64,000 nucleotides of DNA from assembly GCA_015655145.1 (NCBI GenBank), contig JAATFO010000088.1:1-64000 (forward strand). Reading direction: 5' to 3'. This DNA comes from Enterobacterales bacterium (GTDB lineage: Bacteria > Pseudomonadota > Gammaproteobacteria > Enterobacterales > Enterobacteriaceae). Shown here one piece after another: positions 46,916 through 57,837 of this stretch; within the stretch, counting starts at the first letter, position 1; each line of letters opens with the position of its first letter. The notes below the pieces were generated by a model, which saw only the letters and a program-made list of their open reading frames with translations, had not been told where the DNA came from and made no database searches. The translations under genes and the position numbers were made by a program.

Positions 46916-47872
46916 ATGCATCAATCGACTGAACGTGACAGCCGCGAACCACCGGCACGTCGCTGGCTGGCGTGGTTAACCCATCTTAACATGAAGCAGG
47001 GTCGGAAATGGGTGGTGGCATTACCTTACCTCTGGCTGACACTGTTTTTCCTGGTGCCATTTTTGATCGTGCTCAAAATCAGTTTTGCCGATATTGCCCG
47101 GGCAATTCCGCCTTATACTCATCTCATTAGCTGGGCTGATGACCAGCTCAATGTGGTGATAAATCTGGCTAATTACCTGCAACTGACCGACGATCCCTTG
47201 TATATCGACGCCTATTTGCACTCACTTACGGTGGCGGCGGTATCGACAATCATTTGCCTGATGATGGGCTACCCTCTGGCCTGGGCTGTGGCGCACAGTA
47301 AGCCAGAAATACGTAATATTTTGTTATTGCTGGTTATTTTACCCTCGTGGACCTCTTTTCTGGTACGTGTATATGCCTGGATAGGGTTATTAAATAACAA
47401 CGGCATACTTAATCGTTTTCTGATGTGGCTCGGCGTTATCGATCACCCGCTGGCGATTTTGTATACCAACGTGGCTGTCTATATTGGTATTGTTTACTGT
47501 TATTTGCCCTTTATGGTGCTCCCTATCTATACCGCGCTGATCCGCATCGATTATTCGCTGGTGGAAGCGTCACTCGATCTCGGCGCGCGGCCGTTAAAAA
47601 CCTTTTTTAGCGTCATTGTCCCGTTAACCAAAGGCGGCATTATTGCTGGTTCGATGCTGGTTTTTATTCCGGCAGTCGGGGAATACGTTATTCCTGAACT
47701 ACTGGGTGGTCCGGACAGTATTATGATCGGACGTATCCTGTGGCAGGAGTTTTTCAATAATCGTGACTGGCCGGTCGCATCGGCACTGGCGGTGATTATT
47801 GTACTGATCCTGATTTTTCCCATCATCTGGTTCCATAAACATCAGAATAAAGAAATGGGGGATAATTCGTGA
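46916..47872 (+). CDS. potH: Putrescine ABC transporter permease PotH
   Basis: Inner-membrane permease with six helices; 318 residues (E. coli 317). The second of two adjacent ATGs is preferred because the first lies one base from the GGAGG site. The EAA loop, EASLDLGARPLKTFFSVIVP near 215, contacts PotG. An N-terminal cytoplasmic tail (MHQSTERDSREPP) precedes the first helix. Its stop overlaps the potI start by four bases (GTGA). Confidence 0.95.
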   Translation: MHQSTERDSREPPARRWLAWLTHLNMKQGRKWVVALPYLWLTLFFLVPFLIVLKISFADIARAIPPYTHLISWADDQLNVVINLANYLQLTDDPLYIDAYLHSLTVAAVSTIICLMMGYPLAWAVAHSKPEIRNILLLLVILPSWTSFLVRVYAWIGLLNNNGILNRFLMWLGVIDHPLAILYTNVAVYIGIVYCYLPFMVLPIYTALIRIDYSLVEASLDLGARPLKTFFSVIVPLTKGGIIAGSMLVFIPAVGEYVIPELLGGPDSIMIGRILWQEFFNNRDWPVASALAVIIVLILIFPIIWFHKHQNKEMGDNS

Positions 47873-48714
47873 ATAATCTTCCTGCGATCCGTTCACCCTG
47901 GCGTAGCGCAATTTTGCTGGTGTGTTTCACTTTTTTGTATGCACCGATGTTGCTGTTGGTGGTCTACTCATTTAACCGTTCACCGCTGGTCACGGTTTGG
48001 GAGCATGTTTCTCTGCACTGGTATCGCGTGTTGTTCCAGGATGATGCGATGATCAACGCGGTGATCCTGAGCCTGAGTATTGCCGCGTTGTCGGCCACCA
48101 TGGCCGTTGTGTTGGGCACCATGGCGGCAGTAGTGATCGTCCGTTTTGGCCGTTTTCGCGGTTCGACCGGATTCGCTTTTATGCTCACCGCTCCGCTGGT
48201 CATGCCGGATGTGATCACCGGTCTTTCATTGTTGCTGCTCTTTGTGGCGATGGCGAATACCTTCGGCTGGCCGGGTGATCGCGGTATGATAACCATCTGG
48301 CTGGCGCATGTGACGTTTTGTACTGCGTATGTCGCTGTGGTTATTAATGCGCGTTTGCGTGAACTGGATCGGTCGATTGAAGAAGCCGCGATGGACCTTG
48401 GCGCGACGCCGTTGAAAGTCTTTTTCGTCATCACGGTCCCGATGATCGCCCCTGCTATTGTCACGGGTTGGTTACTGGCGTTTACGTTGTCGTTGGATGA
48501 CCTGGTGATTGCCAGTTTTGTCACCGGCCCGGGCGCCACAACATTACCGATGGCGATTTTCGCCACCGTACGGCGCGGTGTAAATCCGGAAATCAATGCG
48601 CTGGCATCGCTGATTCTTTTTGTCGTTGGGGTGGTCGGTTTTATCGCCTGGCGCGTTATGGCCCATGAAGAGAAACAGCGATTGCGTGATATCCAGAAAG
48701 CCCGTCAGGGATAA
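47869..48714 (+). CDS. potI: Putrescine ABC transporter permease PotI
   Basis: Second permease of the putrescine importer; 281 residues, as in E. coli. The start is GTG in the GTGA overlap with potH. Six hydrophobic helices and the EAA loop EEAAMDLGATPLKVFFVITVP near 175 are present. A long charged C-terminus (RVMAHEEKQRLRD) is cytoplasmic. ybjO follows after 85 bp. Confidence 0.95.
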   Translation: MNNLPAIRSPWRSAILLVCFTFLYAPMLLLVVYSFNRSPLVTVWEHVSLHWYRVLFQDDAMINAVILSLSIAALSATMAVVLGTMAAVVIVRFGRFRGSTGFAFMLTAPLVMPDVITGLSLLLLFVAMANTFGWPGDRGMITIWLAHVTFCTAYVAVVINARLRELDRSIEEAAMDLGATPLKVFFVITVPMIAPAIVTGWLLAFTLSLDDLVIASFVTGPGATTLPMAIFATVRRGVNPEINALASLILFVVGVVGFIAWRVMAHEEKQRLRDIQKARQG

Positions 48715-48799
48715 AATATGACACCAGAACGAGGTTTATCATTATCGAATTTTCTGATCAATCGCGGGAAGGGACTCTCCCCGTACAGGAGTTTGGTGC

Positions 48800-49279
48800 A
48801 TGGCGGATGTGTTCAGGACGGCTAAAAAGGCGGTAGCATTCCCCAGTCCGGCGCCCGTTTCGGTTACTGTTGCTGGCCGCGCTATTATTGCCACGCGTTG
48901 TTTGAGCGTAGTATTACTGGTGAATGAATTAGGCTATGACAACATAGCGGACTTTGTTCATCGTAGTACTCAGGCCTGGGATTCGACGCTGATTTTTATC
49001 GCCAGTCAGTTGATCTTTTTTATCGAGCTGCGTTGCGCGCTGGTCCTGATGCGCGGTTCAAATTGTGGTCGTTGGGGCTATGTTGCCACACAGCTTATCG
49101 TGTCGGCCTATATGTGGAGCGCCTCGATGGGGTGGGTTTATCCTGAAATATTCAGTATTGACGGTGAATCAAATGCGGCGATCATCCATGCATTGATCAT
49201 GCAAAAATTTCCCGACGTATTGATATTACTGTTGTTGTTTGTACCGGTGAGCAGTCGTGATTTTTTTCGCCGTGGTTGA
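48800..49279 (+). CDS. ybjO: YbjO, DUF2593 inner-membrane protein
   Basis: A 159-residue membrane protein with four hydrophobic segments; E. coli YbjO has 162. Shared blocks are FVHRSTQAWDSTLIF near 52 and YPEIFSIDGES near 112, with MQKFPDVLILLLLFVP near 135. Function unknown. It keeps the E. coli position between potI and rlmC. The first 20 residues are variable, so the exact start is less sure. Confidence 0.88.
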   Translation: MADVFRTAKKAVAFPSPAPVSVTVAGRAIIATRCLSVVLLVNELGYDNIADFVHRSTQAWDSTLIFIASQLIFFIELRCALVLMRGSNCGRWGYVATQLIVSAYMWSASMGWVYPEIFSIDGESNAAIIHALIMQKFPDVLILLLLFVPVSSRDFFRRG

Positions 49280-49338
49280 CCACTGATGCGACAATTCCGT
49301 TCTGCATGTTGCTTTACCGTTAATTAACAGGCTTTATC

Positions 49339-50484
49339 ATGCATTGTGCGCTTTACCAGGCGAATCAGTGTCGTTCCTGCCAGTGGCTGGAACGCCCCTA
49401 TTCGCAACAGCTTATTGCTAAACAATCTCACCTTGAACACCTGTTTGCCGATCATGCGGATATACAGTGGCATCAACCGGTGGCCTCCGCGGAACAAGCA
49501 TTTCGTAATAAAGCAAAAATGGTGGTCAGTGGCAGCGTGGAGCGCCCGATATTGGGGATGTTGCCGCGTGACAGCGATGCTGTCGATCTATGCGCGTGTC
49601 CGCTTTATCCCGCCTCTTTCGCGCCGGTATTCGACATACTAAAACCATTTATTGCCCGTGCGGGCCTGGCGCCCTATAACGTGGCGCGCAAACGTGGGGA
49701 ACTGAAATACATTCTGCTGACAGAGAGCATGCAGCAAGGCAAGTTAATGTTACGTTTTGTCCTGCGTTCGACCAGTAAACTGGCGCAACTGCGCGCCGCC
49801 TTGCCGTGGCTACAGCAACAATTACCCCAGCTCGCGGTGATTTCCGCCAATATTCAGCCGGTGCATATGGCGATCCTTGAAGGGGAGTGCGAAATTGCCC
49901 TGACCAGGGAGCAGGCACTGGCGGAGCGTCTTAATGATGTGCCTTTATGGATTCGACCACAGAGTTTCTTTCAGACTAACCCTACGGTGGCGGCGGCGTT
50001 ATATGCCACTGCACGTGGCTGGGTGCGGGAATTAACGGTGAGTGCTATGTGGGATTTGTTTTGCGGCGTGGGGGGATTTGGTCTGCATTGCGCAACCACC
50101 GAGATGGCGTTAACCGGAATTGAGATCAGTGCTGAAGCCATCGCGTGCGCCAAACGGTCAGCGCATGAAATGGGCTTAACCAGGGTGCAGTTTGACGCGC
50201 TTGACTCCACTCGCTTCGCCACCGCACGCGCTAACGTCCCGCAACTGGTGTTAGTCAATCCGCCCCGGCGCGGCATTGGTGCGCCGCTGTGTGACTACCT
50301 TCATCGCATGGCGCCGCGCTATTTGCTGTATTCCAGTTGCAATGCGCACAGTATGGTGCAGGACATCGCCAGGCTGGAAAATTATCACGTCGAGCAGGTA
50401 CAACTGTTCGATATGTTTCCGCATACCGCTCATTATGAAGTGCTGGCATTGCTCCGGCATCGTGATGATCCAGGCCATTGCTGA
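49339..50484 (+). CDS. rlmC: 23S rRNA (uracil-747-C5)-methyltransferase RlmC
   Basis: S-adenosylmethionine-dependent enzyme that makes m5U747 in 23S rRNA. It has 381 residues (E. coli 375). The N-terminal cysteines ([16 protein letters not shown] and a later CACP) bind a [4Fe-4S] cluster. The SAM-binding motif is [12 protein letters not shown] near 237, and the catalytic cysteine lies in [11 protein letters not shown] near 335. It ends two bases before the convergent artM stop. Confidence 0.95.
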   Translation: MHCALYQANQCRSCQWLERPYSQQLIAKQSHLEHLFADHADIQWHQPVASAEQAFRNKAKMVVSGSVERPILGMLPRDSDAVDLCACPLYPASFAPVFDILKPFIARAGLAPYNVARKRGELKYILLTESMQQGKLMLRFVLRSTSKLAQLRAALPWLQQQLPQLAVISANIQPVHMAILEGECEIALTREQALAERLNDVPLWIRPQSFFQTNPTVAAALYATARGWVRELTVSAMWDLFCGVGGFGLHCATTEMALTGIEISAEAIACAKRSAHEMGLTRVQFDALDSTRFATARANVPQLVLVNPPRRGIGAPLCDYLHRMAPRYLLYSSCNAHSMVQDIARLENYHVEQVQLFDMFPHTAHYEVLALLRHRDDPGHC

Positions 50485-50486
50485 GT

Positions 50487-51155
50487 TTACTGTCGTTGTT
50501 CGAAGGCCAGCGCCCGGCGTTCTATCAGCCGCATCAATACCGTGAGCAGACCATTAACGCACAGATAAATTATCCCCGCCGCCGCGAAGACCGAGACATC
50601 GTAAGTGCGGCCATACAGCAACTGCCCATGGCCCATGACATCCATTAACGTAATGGTATAGGCCAGCGATGTGCTCTTAAATACCAGCACCACTTCATTG
50701 GAGTAAGAAGAGAGGGCGCGTTTGAAAGCATAGGGCAGCAGGATATGCAGCGTGTCTTTACGGTTCATACCGAGTGCGGCGCAGGATTGCCACTGGCCTG
50801 ACGGAATTGCGCGCACCGCGCCAGAGAATAGCTGGGTGGTATACGCGGCGCTATTGAGCGCGAGCGCCAGCAGCGCGCAAATCCAGGGTTGAGAAAGCAA
50901 CTGCCACAACCACGGAATATGCTGAATTGATGAAAATTGTCCTGGTCCGTAATAGATCAGGAAGATTTGTACCAGCAGCGGCGTCCCGGTAAACAGCGTA
51001 ATGTATCCTTTAACCAGCAAGGTCAATAGTGGCGTTTTGAGTGCCAGTATCACCGTCAATAACAGTGACAGCGACAACGCCAGCAGTAGGGCGGCCACGG
51101 TCAGTGTCAGGCTGGTATGTAATCCTTTCATCAACTCAGGTAAATAGGCCAGCAT
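50487..51155 (-). CDS. artM: Arginine ABC transporter permease ArtM
   Basis: Inner-membrane permease of the arginine importer; 222 residues, as in E. coli, with five helices. The EAA loop is ALGMNRKDTLHILLPYAFKRA near 137. It is the last gene of artPIQM on the minus strand and overlaps artQ by one base. In E. coli artJ, a second binding protein, follows; here rlmC begins on the other strand immediately, so artJ is absent. Confidence 0.95.
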   Translation of the reverse strand: MLAYLPELMKGLHTSLTLTVAALLLALSLSLLLTVILALKTPLLTLLVKGYITLFTGTPLLVQIFLIYYGPGQFSSIQHIPWLWQLLSQPWICALLALALNSAAYTTQLFSGAVRAIPSGQWQSCAALGMNRKDTLHILLPYAFKRALSSYSNEVVLVFKSTSLAYTITLMDVMGHGQLLYGRTYDVSVFAAAGIIYLCVNGLLTVLMRLIERRALAFEQRQ

Positions 51156-51871
51156 TAGCTATTTTCCCGTTCGAAGCGCGTGGTGCGCAGCTCAATGCGC
51201 TTCAGTACCAACTGGCTGAAGAGGGTAATGATCAAATAAATGCCCGCTGCGGCAAGGTACCAGGTGAAGGGTTGTTGGGTACGGGTGGCGATACTTTTGG
51301 TCTGTAGCATCAGGTCATTGACACTGATCAGTGACACCAGGGCAGTATCTTTCAGTAACACCAGCCACTGGTTGCCGAGTCCAGGCAGGGCATGACGCCA
51401 CATTTGCGGCATCACCAGGCGGAAGAAGATCACCGACTTTTTCATCCCCAGCGCCTGGCCGGATTCCCACTGCCCGGGGGGGATGGCTTTCAGTGCGCCG
51501 CGTAAGGTTTGCGACGCATAGGCCGCATAGAGAATTGATAACGCAATCACGCCGCATAAAAATGGGCTGACATCAAAATTTTCAATGGGCATTTTTATCG
51601 ACACAGAAAATCCGCCGACATTAAGCGTGAACCCGTCAGATAACGTTAACAGCAGTTGTGACGCGCCAAAATAGATGAACAGGACCAACAGTATTTCCGG
51701 CAATCCCCGAAACACCGTCACCAGTGCACTGCCAGTCCAGGCCAGCGGACGCCAGCGCGCAGATTCCCAGACAGCGAAAATCATTGCCAGAACCAGTCCG
51801 ACAATCAGGGCGCAAACGGCAAGGCCGACCGTCATCCCGGCGGCGCTGGCAAGAGGAAGAATTTCGTTCAT
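51155..51871 (-). CDS. artQ: Arginine ABC transporter permease ArtQ
   Basis: Partner permease of ArtM. The start is the ATG of [19 protein letters not shown], four bases after the artI stop, giving 238 residues, the E. coli length. A longer frame runs back through artI but has no family support. The EAA loop [21 protein letters not shown] is near 160. Five helices. Confidence 0.95.
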   Translation of the reverse strand: MNEILPLASAAGMTVGLAVCALIVGLVLAMIFAVWESARWRPLAWTGSALVTVFRGLPEILLVLFIYFGASQLLLTLSDGFTLNVGGFSVSIKMPIENFDVSPFLCGVIALSILYAAYASQTLRGALKAIPPGQWESGQALGMKKSVIFFRLVMPQMWRHALPGLGNQWLVLLKDTALVSLISVNDLMLQTKSIATRTQQPFTWYLAAAGIYLIITLFSQLVLKRIELRTTRFERENS

Positions 51872-51875
51872 CGAC

Positions 51876-52610
51876 TTACTGCAAAAACCATTTATTATAC
51901 AGCGTCTTGTACCGACCATCGGCTTTGACTTTGTCCAGCGCCGCATTGAATTTAGCCTGCAAATCGGTGTTGCCCTGACGCAGCGCAATGCCTAATCCGG
52001 TACCAAAATAGGCCTTGTCGGTGACTTTTTCACCGACAGCGCTAAGCCCCGGATTCTGTTTTAGCCATTCATTGACCACCGCCGTATCACCAAACACCGC
52101 GTCGATACGGCCATTTTTCAGGTCGAGGATCGCATTCTGATAGCTGTCATAGGGCACGGTAGTCATGTTGGTTTGTTTATCCATCAGATACTTCTGGTGT
52201 GTGGTGCCATTCTGTACGCCGACACGTTTTCCTTCCAGGGCGCTGATATCGGCTACTTTGTCTTTCTGGACAATAAATCGTGCCGAGTTGTCATAATAGG
52301 GCTGTGAGAACAGAACCTGTTTTTCGCGTTCCGGCGTGATATCCATCCCGGCCATAACCGCATCGAAACGACGGAATTTCAGGCTGGGGATCAGGCTGTC
52401 GAACGCCTGATTAGTGAAGGTACAGGTGACCTTCATTTCTTCACACAACGCATTCGCCAGATCAACATCAAACCCCTGAATTTTGTTATCGGCATCAATA
52501 AATTCAAACGGAGGATAAGACGCTTCAGTGGCGAAACGGAGGTCTTGTGCGGCAGTTGCGCCCAGGCTTATGCCGGCTAACAATGCGGCAAGTACCACTT
52601 TTTTCATCAT
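51876..52610 (-). CDS. artI: Arginine-binding periplasmic protein (ArtI)
   Basis: Periplasmic binding protein of 244 residues. The signal peptide ends at TAA|QD near 21. Ligand residues of the family appear in [13 protein letters not shown] and [17 protein letters not shown]. By position between artP and artQ it is ArtI; parts of the sequence also resemble ArtJ (KYLMDK, VVNEWLK), so it may serve both roles now that artJ is missing. Two adjacent ATGs at the start; the first has AAGG six bases upstream. Confidence 0.92.
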   Translation of the reverse strand: MMKKVVLAALLAGISLGATAAQDLRFATEASYPPFEFIDADNKIQGFDVDLANALCEEMKVTCTFTNQAFDSLIPSLKFRRFDAVMAGMDITPEREKQVLFSQPYYDNSARFIVQKDKVADISALEGKRVGVQNGTTHQKYLMDKQTNMTTVPYDSYQNAILDLKNGRIDAVFGDTAVVNEWLKQNPGLSAVGEKVTDKAYFGTGLGIALRQGNTDLQAKFNAALDKVKADGRYKTLYNKWFLQ

Positions 52611-52622
52611 TCTGTACCTTCT

Positions 52623-53351
52623 TTAGTGCGAGAGGTAGTGGGCAAACGCATCGGTTTGCGGGTGTCTGAAGTGGCTATTATCGCCCTGTTCCACAATATG
52701 ACCATTTTCCATATACACGATACGGCTGGCGGTCTTGCGGGCGACATCCACTTCGTGTGTCACGATGACCTGGGTAATGTTGGTTTGCGCCAGTTCGCGA
52801 ATAATACTGACTATCTGAGCGGTGATCTCAGGGTCAAGCGCGGCGGTCGGTTCATCAAACAGCAAAACCTGGGGTTCCATCATCAGCGCTCGGGCAATCG
52901 CCACACGCTGTTGTTGTCCCCCGGAAAGATGCAACGGAAAACGATCGGCATATTCGGTCAGGCGCAGACGTTCCAGCAGTTTTTCCGCCCGTGTCCGCGC
53001 CTGCGTCTGACTCAAACCAAGCACACGGCACGGCGCCTCTGTCAGGTTTTGCCAGATGGTCAGATGTGGCCAGAGATTATATTGCTGAAAAACCATTCCG
53101 ACGTTTTGACGTAATTCGCGGATGGCGTTATCAGACGGAATGTGGCTGAAATCGAAGTGATTACCCGCGATGGTTAAGTGGCCGGAACGTGGCATCTCCA
53201 GCAAATTAAGCACACGCAACAGTGAACTCTTGCCTGCGCCACTGGGGCCAAGTAAAACCAGCGTTTCACCTTCGGGGCATGTCAGTTGTATATCAAACAG
53301 CGCTTGATGGGCGCCGTAATAGCAGTTAATACCGTTAAGTTGAATGCTCAT
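52623..53351 (-). CDS. artP: Arginine ABC transporter ATPase ArtP
   Basis: ATPase of the arginine importer. The start is the ATG of [16 protein letters not shown], giving 242 residues, as in E. coli; an upstream ATG adds 17 residues without support. Walker A GPSGAGKS is at 35-42, signature [10 protein letters not shown] near 140, Walker B VLLFDEP near 160, and the H-loop VTHE near 200. First gene of artPIQM, so its promoter lies in 53352-53636. Confidence 0.96.
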   Translation of the reverse strand: MSIQLNGINCYYGAHQALFDIQLTCPEGETLVLLGPSGAGKSSLLRVLNLLEMPRSGHLTIAGNHFDFSHIPSDNAIRELRQNVGMVFQQYNLWPHLTIWQNLTEAPCRVLGLSQTQARTRAEKLLERLRLTEYADRFPLHLSGGQQQRVAIARALMMEPQVLLFDEPTAALDPEITAQIVSIIRELAQTNITQVIVTHEVDVARKTASRIVYMENGHIVEQGDNSHFRHPQTDAFAHYLSH

Positions 53352-53636
53352 GCGCCAAAAGTGAATAGCCATTGATACTGGCGATGTTAACGTTGCCAGC
53401 ATAGTTATGCAATCATTGCGCGTTGAAAATTATTAATGACCAGTTAGAGGGCAATCTGTAGAATATGATAGGGTAATGTCTGTTGTGTTGGCACAATGTG
53501 CATGATTTTTCACCGGCAGATAATGCGGAGATGACATTATCTGCCGCGACTTACCCCTGTGTCGGCTTTAAACTGGCGTCATACCCGTTACGCTTACCGG
53601 GCAAAACGGCGAGACAAATACATTAAGGAGAACAGG
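53352..53636. promoter_or_regulatory. Divergent artP/ybjQ spacer
   Basis: 285 bp. TTGAAAATTATTAATGA at 53422-53438 is AT-rich and roughly palindromic, loosely like an ArgR half-site pair, as expected if ArgR represses artP; the match is weak. A good ribosome site (AAGGAGAA) precedes ybjQ. Confidence 0.4.
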
Positions 53637-53957
53637 ATGAAATATTCGACGACCCCCACTCTGGAAGGGCATACCATCACGGAATACTGCGGCGTGGTGA
53701 CGGGTGAAGCGATTCTGGGCGCTAATATTTTTCGTGATTTTTTCGCCGGAATTCGCGACATCGTGGGGGGACGCTCCGGTGCTTATGAGAAAGAGCTACG
53801 CAAAGCACGGCAACTGGCATTTGAAGAGATAGAAACACAGGCCAGCGCGCTGGGCGCGAACGCGGTTGTGGGTATTGATATCGACTATGAAACAGTCGGC
53901 AAAGACAGCAGTATGCTGATGGTCAGCGTCAGTGGAACAGCAGTGAAAATCCAGTGA
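53637..53957 (+). CDS. ybjQ: YbjQ, UPF0145 family protein
   Basis: A 106-residue protein (E. coli 107), nearly identical in its core: [32 protein letters not shown] and [10 protein letters not shown]. The family (Pfam heavy-metal-binding-type YbjQ) forms pentamers or decamers; function unknown. The start is the ATG of MKYSTTPT after AGGAGAACAGG; the longer upstream frame is unsupported. Its stop overlaps the amiD start (GTGA). Confidence 0.94.
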   Translation: MKYSTTPTLEGHTITEYCGVVTGEAILGANIFRDFFAGIRDIVGGRSGAYEKELRKARQLAFEEIETQASALGANAVVGIDIDYETVGKDSSMLMVSVSGTAVKIQ

Positions 53958-54781
53958 TACGTATTGTGCTGTTGGTTCTGGTCCTGTTTCTGACGGCGTG
54001 TAGCCCATCAGGGTTGGAACGGCATCAGGGCTATGTCGTTGACACTCGTCATAGTGCCATCGGGGTACGGCCGCGCGTCAAAGTCGTGGTGCTTCACTAT
54101 ACCGCAGAGGATTTCCCCTCTTCGCTCGCCACGCTGACCAGTCATGATGTCAGTGCGCATTATTTGATTCCCGCACATCCGCCGGTCAATGCTGGCGAGC
54201 CGGTTATCTGGCAACTGGTTCCTGAATCTGAACTGGCATGGCATGCGGGCCCCAGTTTCTGGCGCGGCGCTACGCGTCTCAATGACACCTCTATTGGTAT
54301 TGAACTGGTTAATTCCGGTTATCAACGTACTGAACATGGCCGTATCTGGGCGCCATTTACCCGGCAACAATTGACGGTACTGCCGCCGTTATTACGCGAT
54401 ATTATGCGGCGTTATGGCATTCGACCACAAAATATTGTCGGTCACAGCGATATCGCCCCACAGCGCAAGCAAGACCCCGGACCGCTCTTTCCCTGGCAAT
54501 CGCTGGCTAAACAGGGCATTGGCGCCTGGCCGGATGCGCCTCGAGTACGATACTGGCTGAATGGACGTGATGCGCATGCTGTCGTTCCCGCAAGCACAGT
54601 GCTGAATGCCCTGGCTGATTATGGTTATGAAGTCCGGCCGGACATGACGCCGGCACAGCAGCAAAAGGTCATTGCAGCATTTCAGATGCATTTTCGACCG
54701 ACGGATTATCGCGGCTTACCTGATGCGGAAACCGCCGCCATTGCTCAGGCGCTGGTGGAAAAGTACGGCACGCTTTTTTAA
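53954..54781 (+). CDS. amiD: AmiD, N-acetylmuramoyl-L-alanine amidase lipoprotein
   Basis: Zinc amidase anchored in the outer membrane that cleaves muramyl-peptide bonds, including anhydro-muropeptides. The start is GTG, overlapping ybjQ by four bases; 275 residues (E. coli 276). The signal peptide ends in lipobox LTAC (Cys16) followed by Ser, which favours outer-membrane sorting. The amidase_2 domain has the first zinc His in [10 protein letters not shown] (His48) and the later [15 protein letters not shown] motif. A C-terminal peptidoglycan-binding-like domain covers about 200-275. Confidence 0.95.
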   Translation: MIRIVLLVLVLFLTACSPSGLERHQGYVVDTRHSAIGVRPRVKVVVLHYTAEDFPSSLATLTSHDVSAHYLIPAHPPVNAGEPVIWQLVPESELAWHAGPSFWRGATRLNDTSIGIELVNSGYQRTEHGRIWAPFTRQQLTVLPPLLRDIMRRYGIRPQNIVGHSDIAPQRKQDPGPLFPWQSLAKQGIGAWPDAPRVRYWLNGRDAHAVVPASTVLNALADYGYEVRPDMTPAQQQKVIAAFQMHFRPTDYRGLPDAETAAIAQALVEKYGTLF

Positions 54782-54807
54782 CACCATCGTTTGGGAACCC
54801 CCGCCGT

Positions 54808-55812
54808 CTACTGTGCCTGCAAGAAGGCGTTCCAGTGTGTGACGACGGTTGCCAGCGCCTGTCGATCAACATCCAGATGCGTCACCAGACGCGTTATCGG
54901 TCCGGTGGACAGCAAGATCTTGTGCTGTGCCATCCATGCTTTCAATGCTGTGTCTTGCTGGTCTGGCAGACGGACGAAAACCATATTGGTGTGCTGCTCT
55001 TGCACGTCCACGCCGATCAGTTTTAGCTGCTGCGCCAGCCAACGGGCGTTGTCATGATCGTCCTGCAAGCGCGCCACGTTGTGTTGCAATGCATACAGAC
55101 CGGCAGCGGCCAGAATGCCCGCCTGGCGCATGCCGCCGCCAGTCATTTTTCGCCAGCGTCGCGCATGCCGGATAAACTCCTCGCTACCGCACAACAGTGA
55201 CCCTACCGGTGTTCCCAAACCTTTCGACAGGCAAATAGTCAGGGTATCGCAGTACTTTGTCAGTGCATCTAACGGTACGTTAAGTGCAACGGCAGCGTTA
55301 AAGATTCGCGCTCCGTCAATATGCAATGCCAGTTGATGTGTACGGGTGAACTGGAATGCATCCTGAAGATAGCTAAGCGGCAACACTTTACCGTTATGAG
55401 TGTTCTCCAGGCTGAGCAGCCGGCTACGGGCAAAATGAAAATCATCGGGTTTGATTACTGCCGCTATGGCATCCAGCGGTAATGTGCCATCCACGGCGGC
55501 GAGAATCGGTTGTGGTTGTATGCTGCCAAGCACGGCCGCGCCACCCGCTTCGTATTTATAGTTATGCGCCAGTTGGCCGACAATGTATTCATCACCACGC
55601 TGACAGTGGCTCAGTAAGGCCACCAGGTTAGCTTGTGTTCCGGTGGGTAAAAAGAGTGCCGCGGCTTTGGCGCTCAGGCGTGCGGCTTCCGCCTCAAGCG
55701 CGTTAACGGTTGGATCATCGCCATAGACATCATCGCCGGTTTCGGCCGACATCATTGCCGCCCGCATGGCGTTACTGGGGCGTGTTACTGTATCGCTACG
55801 TAAATCAATCAC
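54808..55812 (-). CDS. ltaE: Low-specificity L-threonine aldolase
   Basis: PLP enzyme splitting threonine and allo-threonine to glycine and acetaldehyde. The start is GTG at 55812 (VIDLRSDTVTRPS), with AAGGA seven bases upstream; this gives 334 residues (E. coli 333). An ATG nine codons earlier is possible but its residues do not match the family. The PLP lysine is in LSKGLGTPVGS, and LFLPTGTQANLVA and the Asp of HIDGARIFNA complete the site. It is convergent with amiD (26-bp gap). Confidence 0.95.
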   Translation of the reverse strand: MIDLRSDTVTRPSNAMRAAMMSAETGDDVYGDDPTVNALEAEAARLSAKAAALFLPTGTQANLVALLSHCQRGDEYIVGQLAHNYKYEAGGAAVLGSIQPQPILAAVDGTLPLDAIAAVIKPDDFHFARSRLLSLENTHNGKVLPLSYLQDAFQFTRTHQLALHIDGARIFNAAVALNVPLDALTKYCDTLTICLSKGLGTPVGSLLCGSEEFIRHARRWRKMTGGGMRQAGILAAAGLYALQHNVARLQDDHDNARWLAQQLKLIGVDVQEQHTNMVFVRLPDQQDTALKAWMAQHKILLSTGPITRLVTHLDVDRQALATVVTHWNAFLQAQ

Positions 55813-55872
55813 CGCGCTATCCTTTGTGAAAACGGGCACCGCAGTGCCCGTAGAAAAACACCTGTTGATGTT

Positions 55873-57594
55873 TTACCGCAACCAGTTGGTTTTCGCCAGT
55901 TCGACGATTTCATCGCCACGTCCGTTAATAATGGCGCGCAGCATATACAGACTGAATCCTTTGGCCTGCTCCATTTTAAGGTGTGGCGGCATGGACAGTT
56001 CTTCTTTAGCGGTGATCACATCCACCAGAACCGGACCATCATGGGCAAAAGCCTGTTCCAGCGCGCTATCCAGTTCGGAGGATTTTTCAACCCGGATGCC
56101 TTTGACGCCACAGGCAGTAGCAATGGCGGCGAAGTCCGGATTTTCCAGATCTGTGCCATCGGTAAGATAGCCGCCGGCTTTCATCTCCATCGCCACAAAA
56201 CCCAGTACGCTGTTATTGAACACGACGATTTTTATCGGTAGTTTGAGCTGGGCAATGGAAATGAAATCACCCATCAACATACTGAATCCGCCATCGCCGC
56301 ACAGAGCAACCACCTGCCGTTGCCGATCCTGTGCTTGTACGCCCAATGCTTGCGGCATGGCGTTCGCCATCGAACCATGATTGAACGAGCCGAGCAGGCG
56401 ACGTTTACCGTTCATTTTCAGATAACGCGCGGCCCAGACAGTCGGTGTGCCGACATCACAGGTAAATACTGCGTTGTCACTGGCGAAATGGCTGATTTGC
56501 TGCGCCACATATTGTGGGTGAATAGCCAGCTTATCGTTTGGCTGGGCTAAATCATCCAGTCCCTTACGGGTTTCGACATAATGTTCCAGCGCCTTGTCGA
56601 GAAATTTGTGATCGGTTTTTTTCTCCAGACGAGGCAGCAAGGCGTTCAGTGTGGCTTTAACGTCCCCCACTAACGCCATGTCGACATGGCAATGTGCGCC
56701 AATGCTTCCCGGATTAAGGTCGATTTGGATAATATTGGCGTTCTCCGGGTAGAAGGCACGATAGGGGAATTGGGTTCCCAACAACAGCAACGTATCGGCA
56801 TTCATCATGGCATGGTAGCCCGAGGCGAAACCAATCAGCCCGGTCATGCCGACGCTGTATGGATTATCATATTCGATATGCTCTTTACCACGTAAGGCAT
56901 GAACGATGGGGGCTTGCAGGGTTTCAGCCAGTTTGACCACTTCGGCATGGGCTCCGGCGCAGCCACTGCCACACATTAGCGTGATGTTTTTTGCCGCATG
57001 CAGCAGTTGTGCCAGTTTGCTGAGTTCGGCTTCATTCGGTTGCACCACCGGTTGTTGCGGCGCGTACCAGTTGGGTGTCGCATTGTCCGGGGCCGGTTTC
57101 AGCGCGACATCGCCCGGTAATACAATAACCGAGACACCGCGATTAAGGATTGCTTTACGCATTGCAATCCCCAGCACCTGCGGTAATTGCTCCGGATTAG
57201 AGATCAATTCACAATAATGGCTGCACTCGCGGAATAATTCTTGCGGATGTGTTTCCTGAAAATAACCGCTGCCGATCTCACTCGACGGGATATGGGCAGC
57301 AATCGCCAACACGGGCACGTGATTACGGTGACAATCAAATAAGCCGTTAATAAGATGCAGGTTTCCCGGTCCGCAAGACCCGGCGCAAACCGCCAGTTCA
57401 CCACTGATCTGCGCTTCGGCGCCAGCGGCAAAAGCAGCAACTTCCTCGTGGCGCGTCGGCATCCATTCAATGGTGCCCATGCGGTTCAGACTGTCACTTA
57501 ATCCATTAAGCGAGTCGCCGGTAACGCCCCAAATACGTTTCACCCCGGCGTTTTCAAGTGTTTTTGCGATCAGCGATGCAACCGATTGTTTCAT
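55873..57594 (-). CDS. poxB: Pyruvate oxidase (ubiquinone-dependent)
   Basis: Peripheral membrane flavoenzyme oxidising pyruvate to acetate and CO2 with electrons to ubiquinone. The start is the ATG of [17 protein letters not shown], giving 573 residues (E. coli 572); an upstream ATG adds nine residues. The TPP-binding motif begins [11 protein letters not shown] near 433 and ends NNSVLGFV. The active-site Glu is in RHEEVAAF near 50, and the C-terminal lipid-binding tail ends KTNWLR. It lies directly upstream of ltaE, as in E. coli; RpoS control is expected. hcr and hcp, its E. coli upstream neighbours, are missing. Confidence 0.97.
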   Translation of the reverse strand: MKQSVASLIAKTLENAGVKRIWGVTGDSLNGLSDSLNRMGTIEWMPTRHEEVAAFAAGAEAQISGELAVCAGSCGPGNLHLINGLFDCHRNHVPVLAIAAHIPSSEIGSGYFQETHPQELFRECSHYCELISNPEQLPQVLGIAMRKAILNRGVSVIVLPGDVALKPAPDNATPNWYAPQQPVVQPNEAELSKLAQLLHAAKNITLMCGSGCAGAHAEVVKLAETLQAPIVHALRGKEHIEYDNPYSVGMTGLIGFASGYHAMMNADTLLLLGTQFPYRAFYPENANIIQIDLNPGSIGAHCHVDMALVGDVKATLNALLPRLEKKTDHKFLDKALEHYVETRKGLDDLAQPNDKLAIHPQYVAQQISHFASDNAVFTCDVGTPTVWAARYLKMNGKRRLLGSFNHGSMANAMPQALGVQAQDRQRQVVALCGDGGFSMLMGDFISIAQLKLPIKIVVFNNSVLGFVAMEMKAGGYLTDGTDLENPDFAAIATACGVKGIRVEKSSELDSALEQAFAHDGPVLVDVITAKEELSMPPHLKMEQAKGFSLYMLRAIINGRGDEIVELAKTNWLR

Positions 57595-57837
57595 ACGTTG
57601 TTCCTTTTGAAAATGAATCATAATGCCGCTAACAGGTTAGTAAACTAAAACAGCATAGCTGACAGGATAAACCACGCGAGGGAATATGTGCGAATGCCTT
57701 TCTCCGTCGGGAAGGCGCTCAATTCGCCATCCTTCGGGTTACACAGGCACTGGTGGCGTTATTCGCCTTGCTGCTGTCTTGTCACCCTGGATGATGATGC
57801 GCAGCTATAAACTCGCAGGAGCAACGTGAACGGCGAA

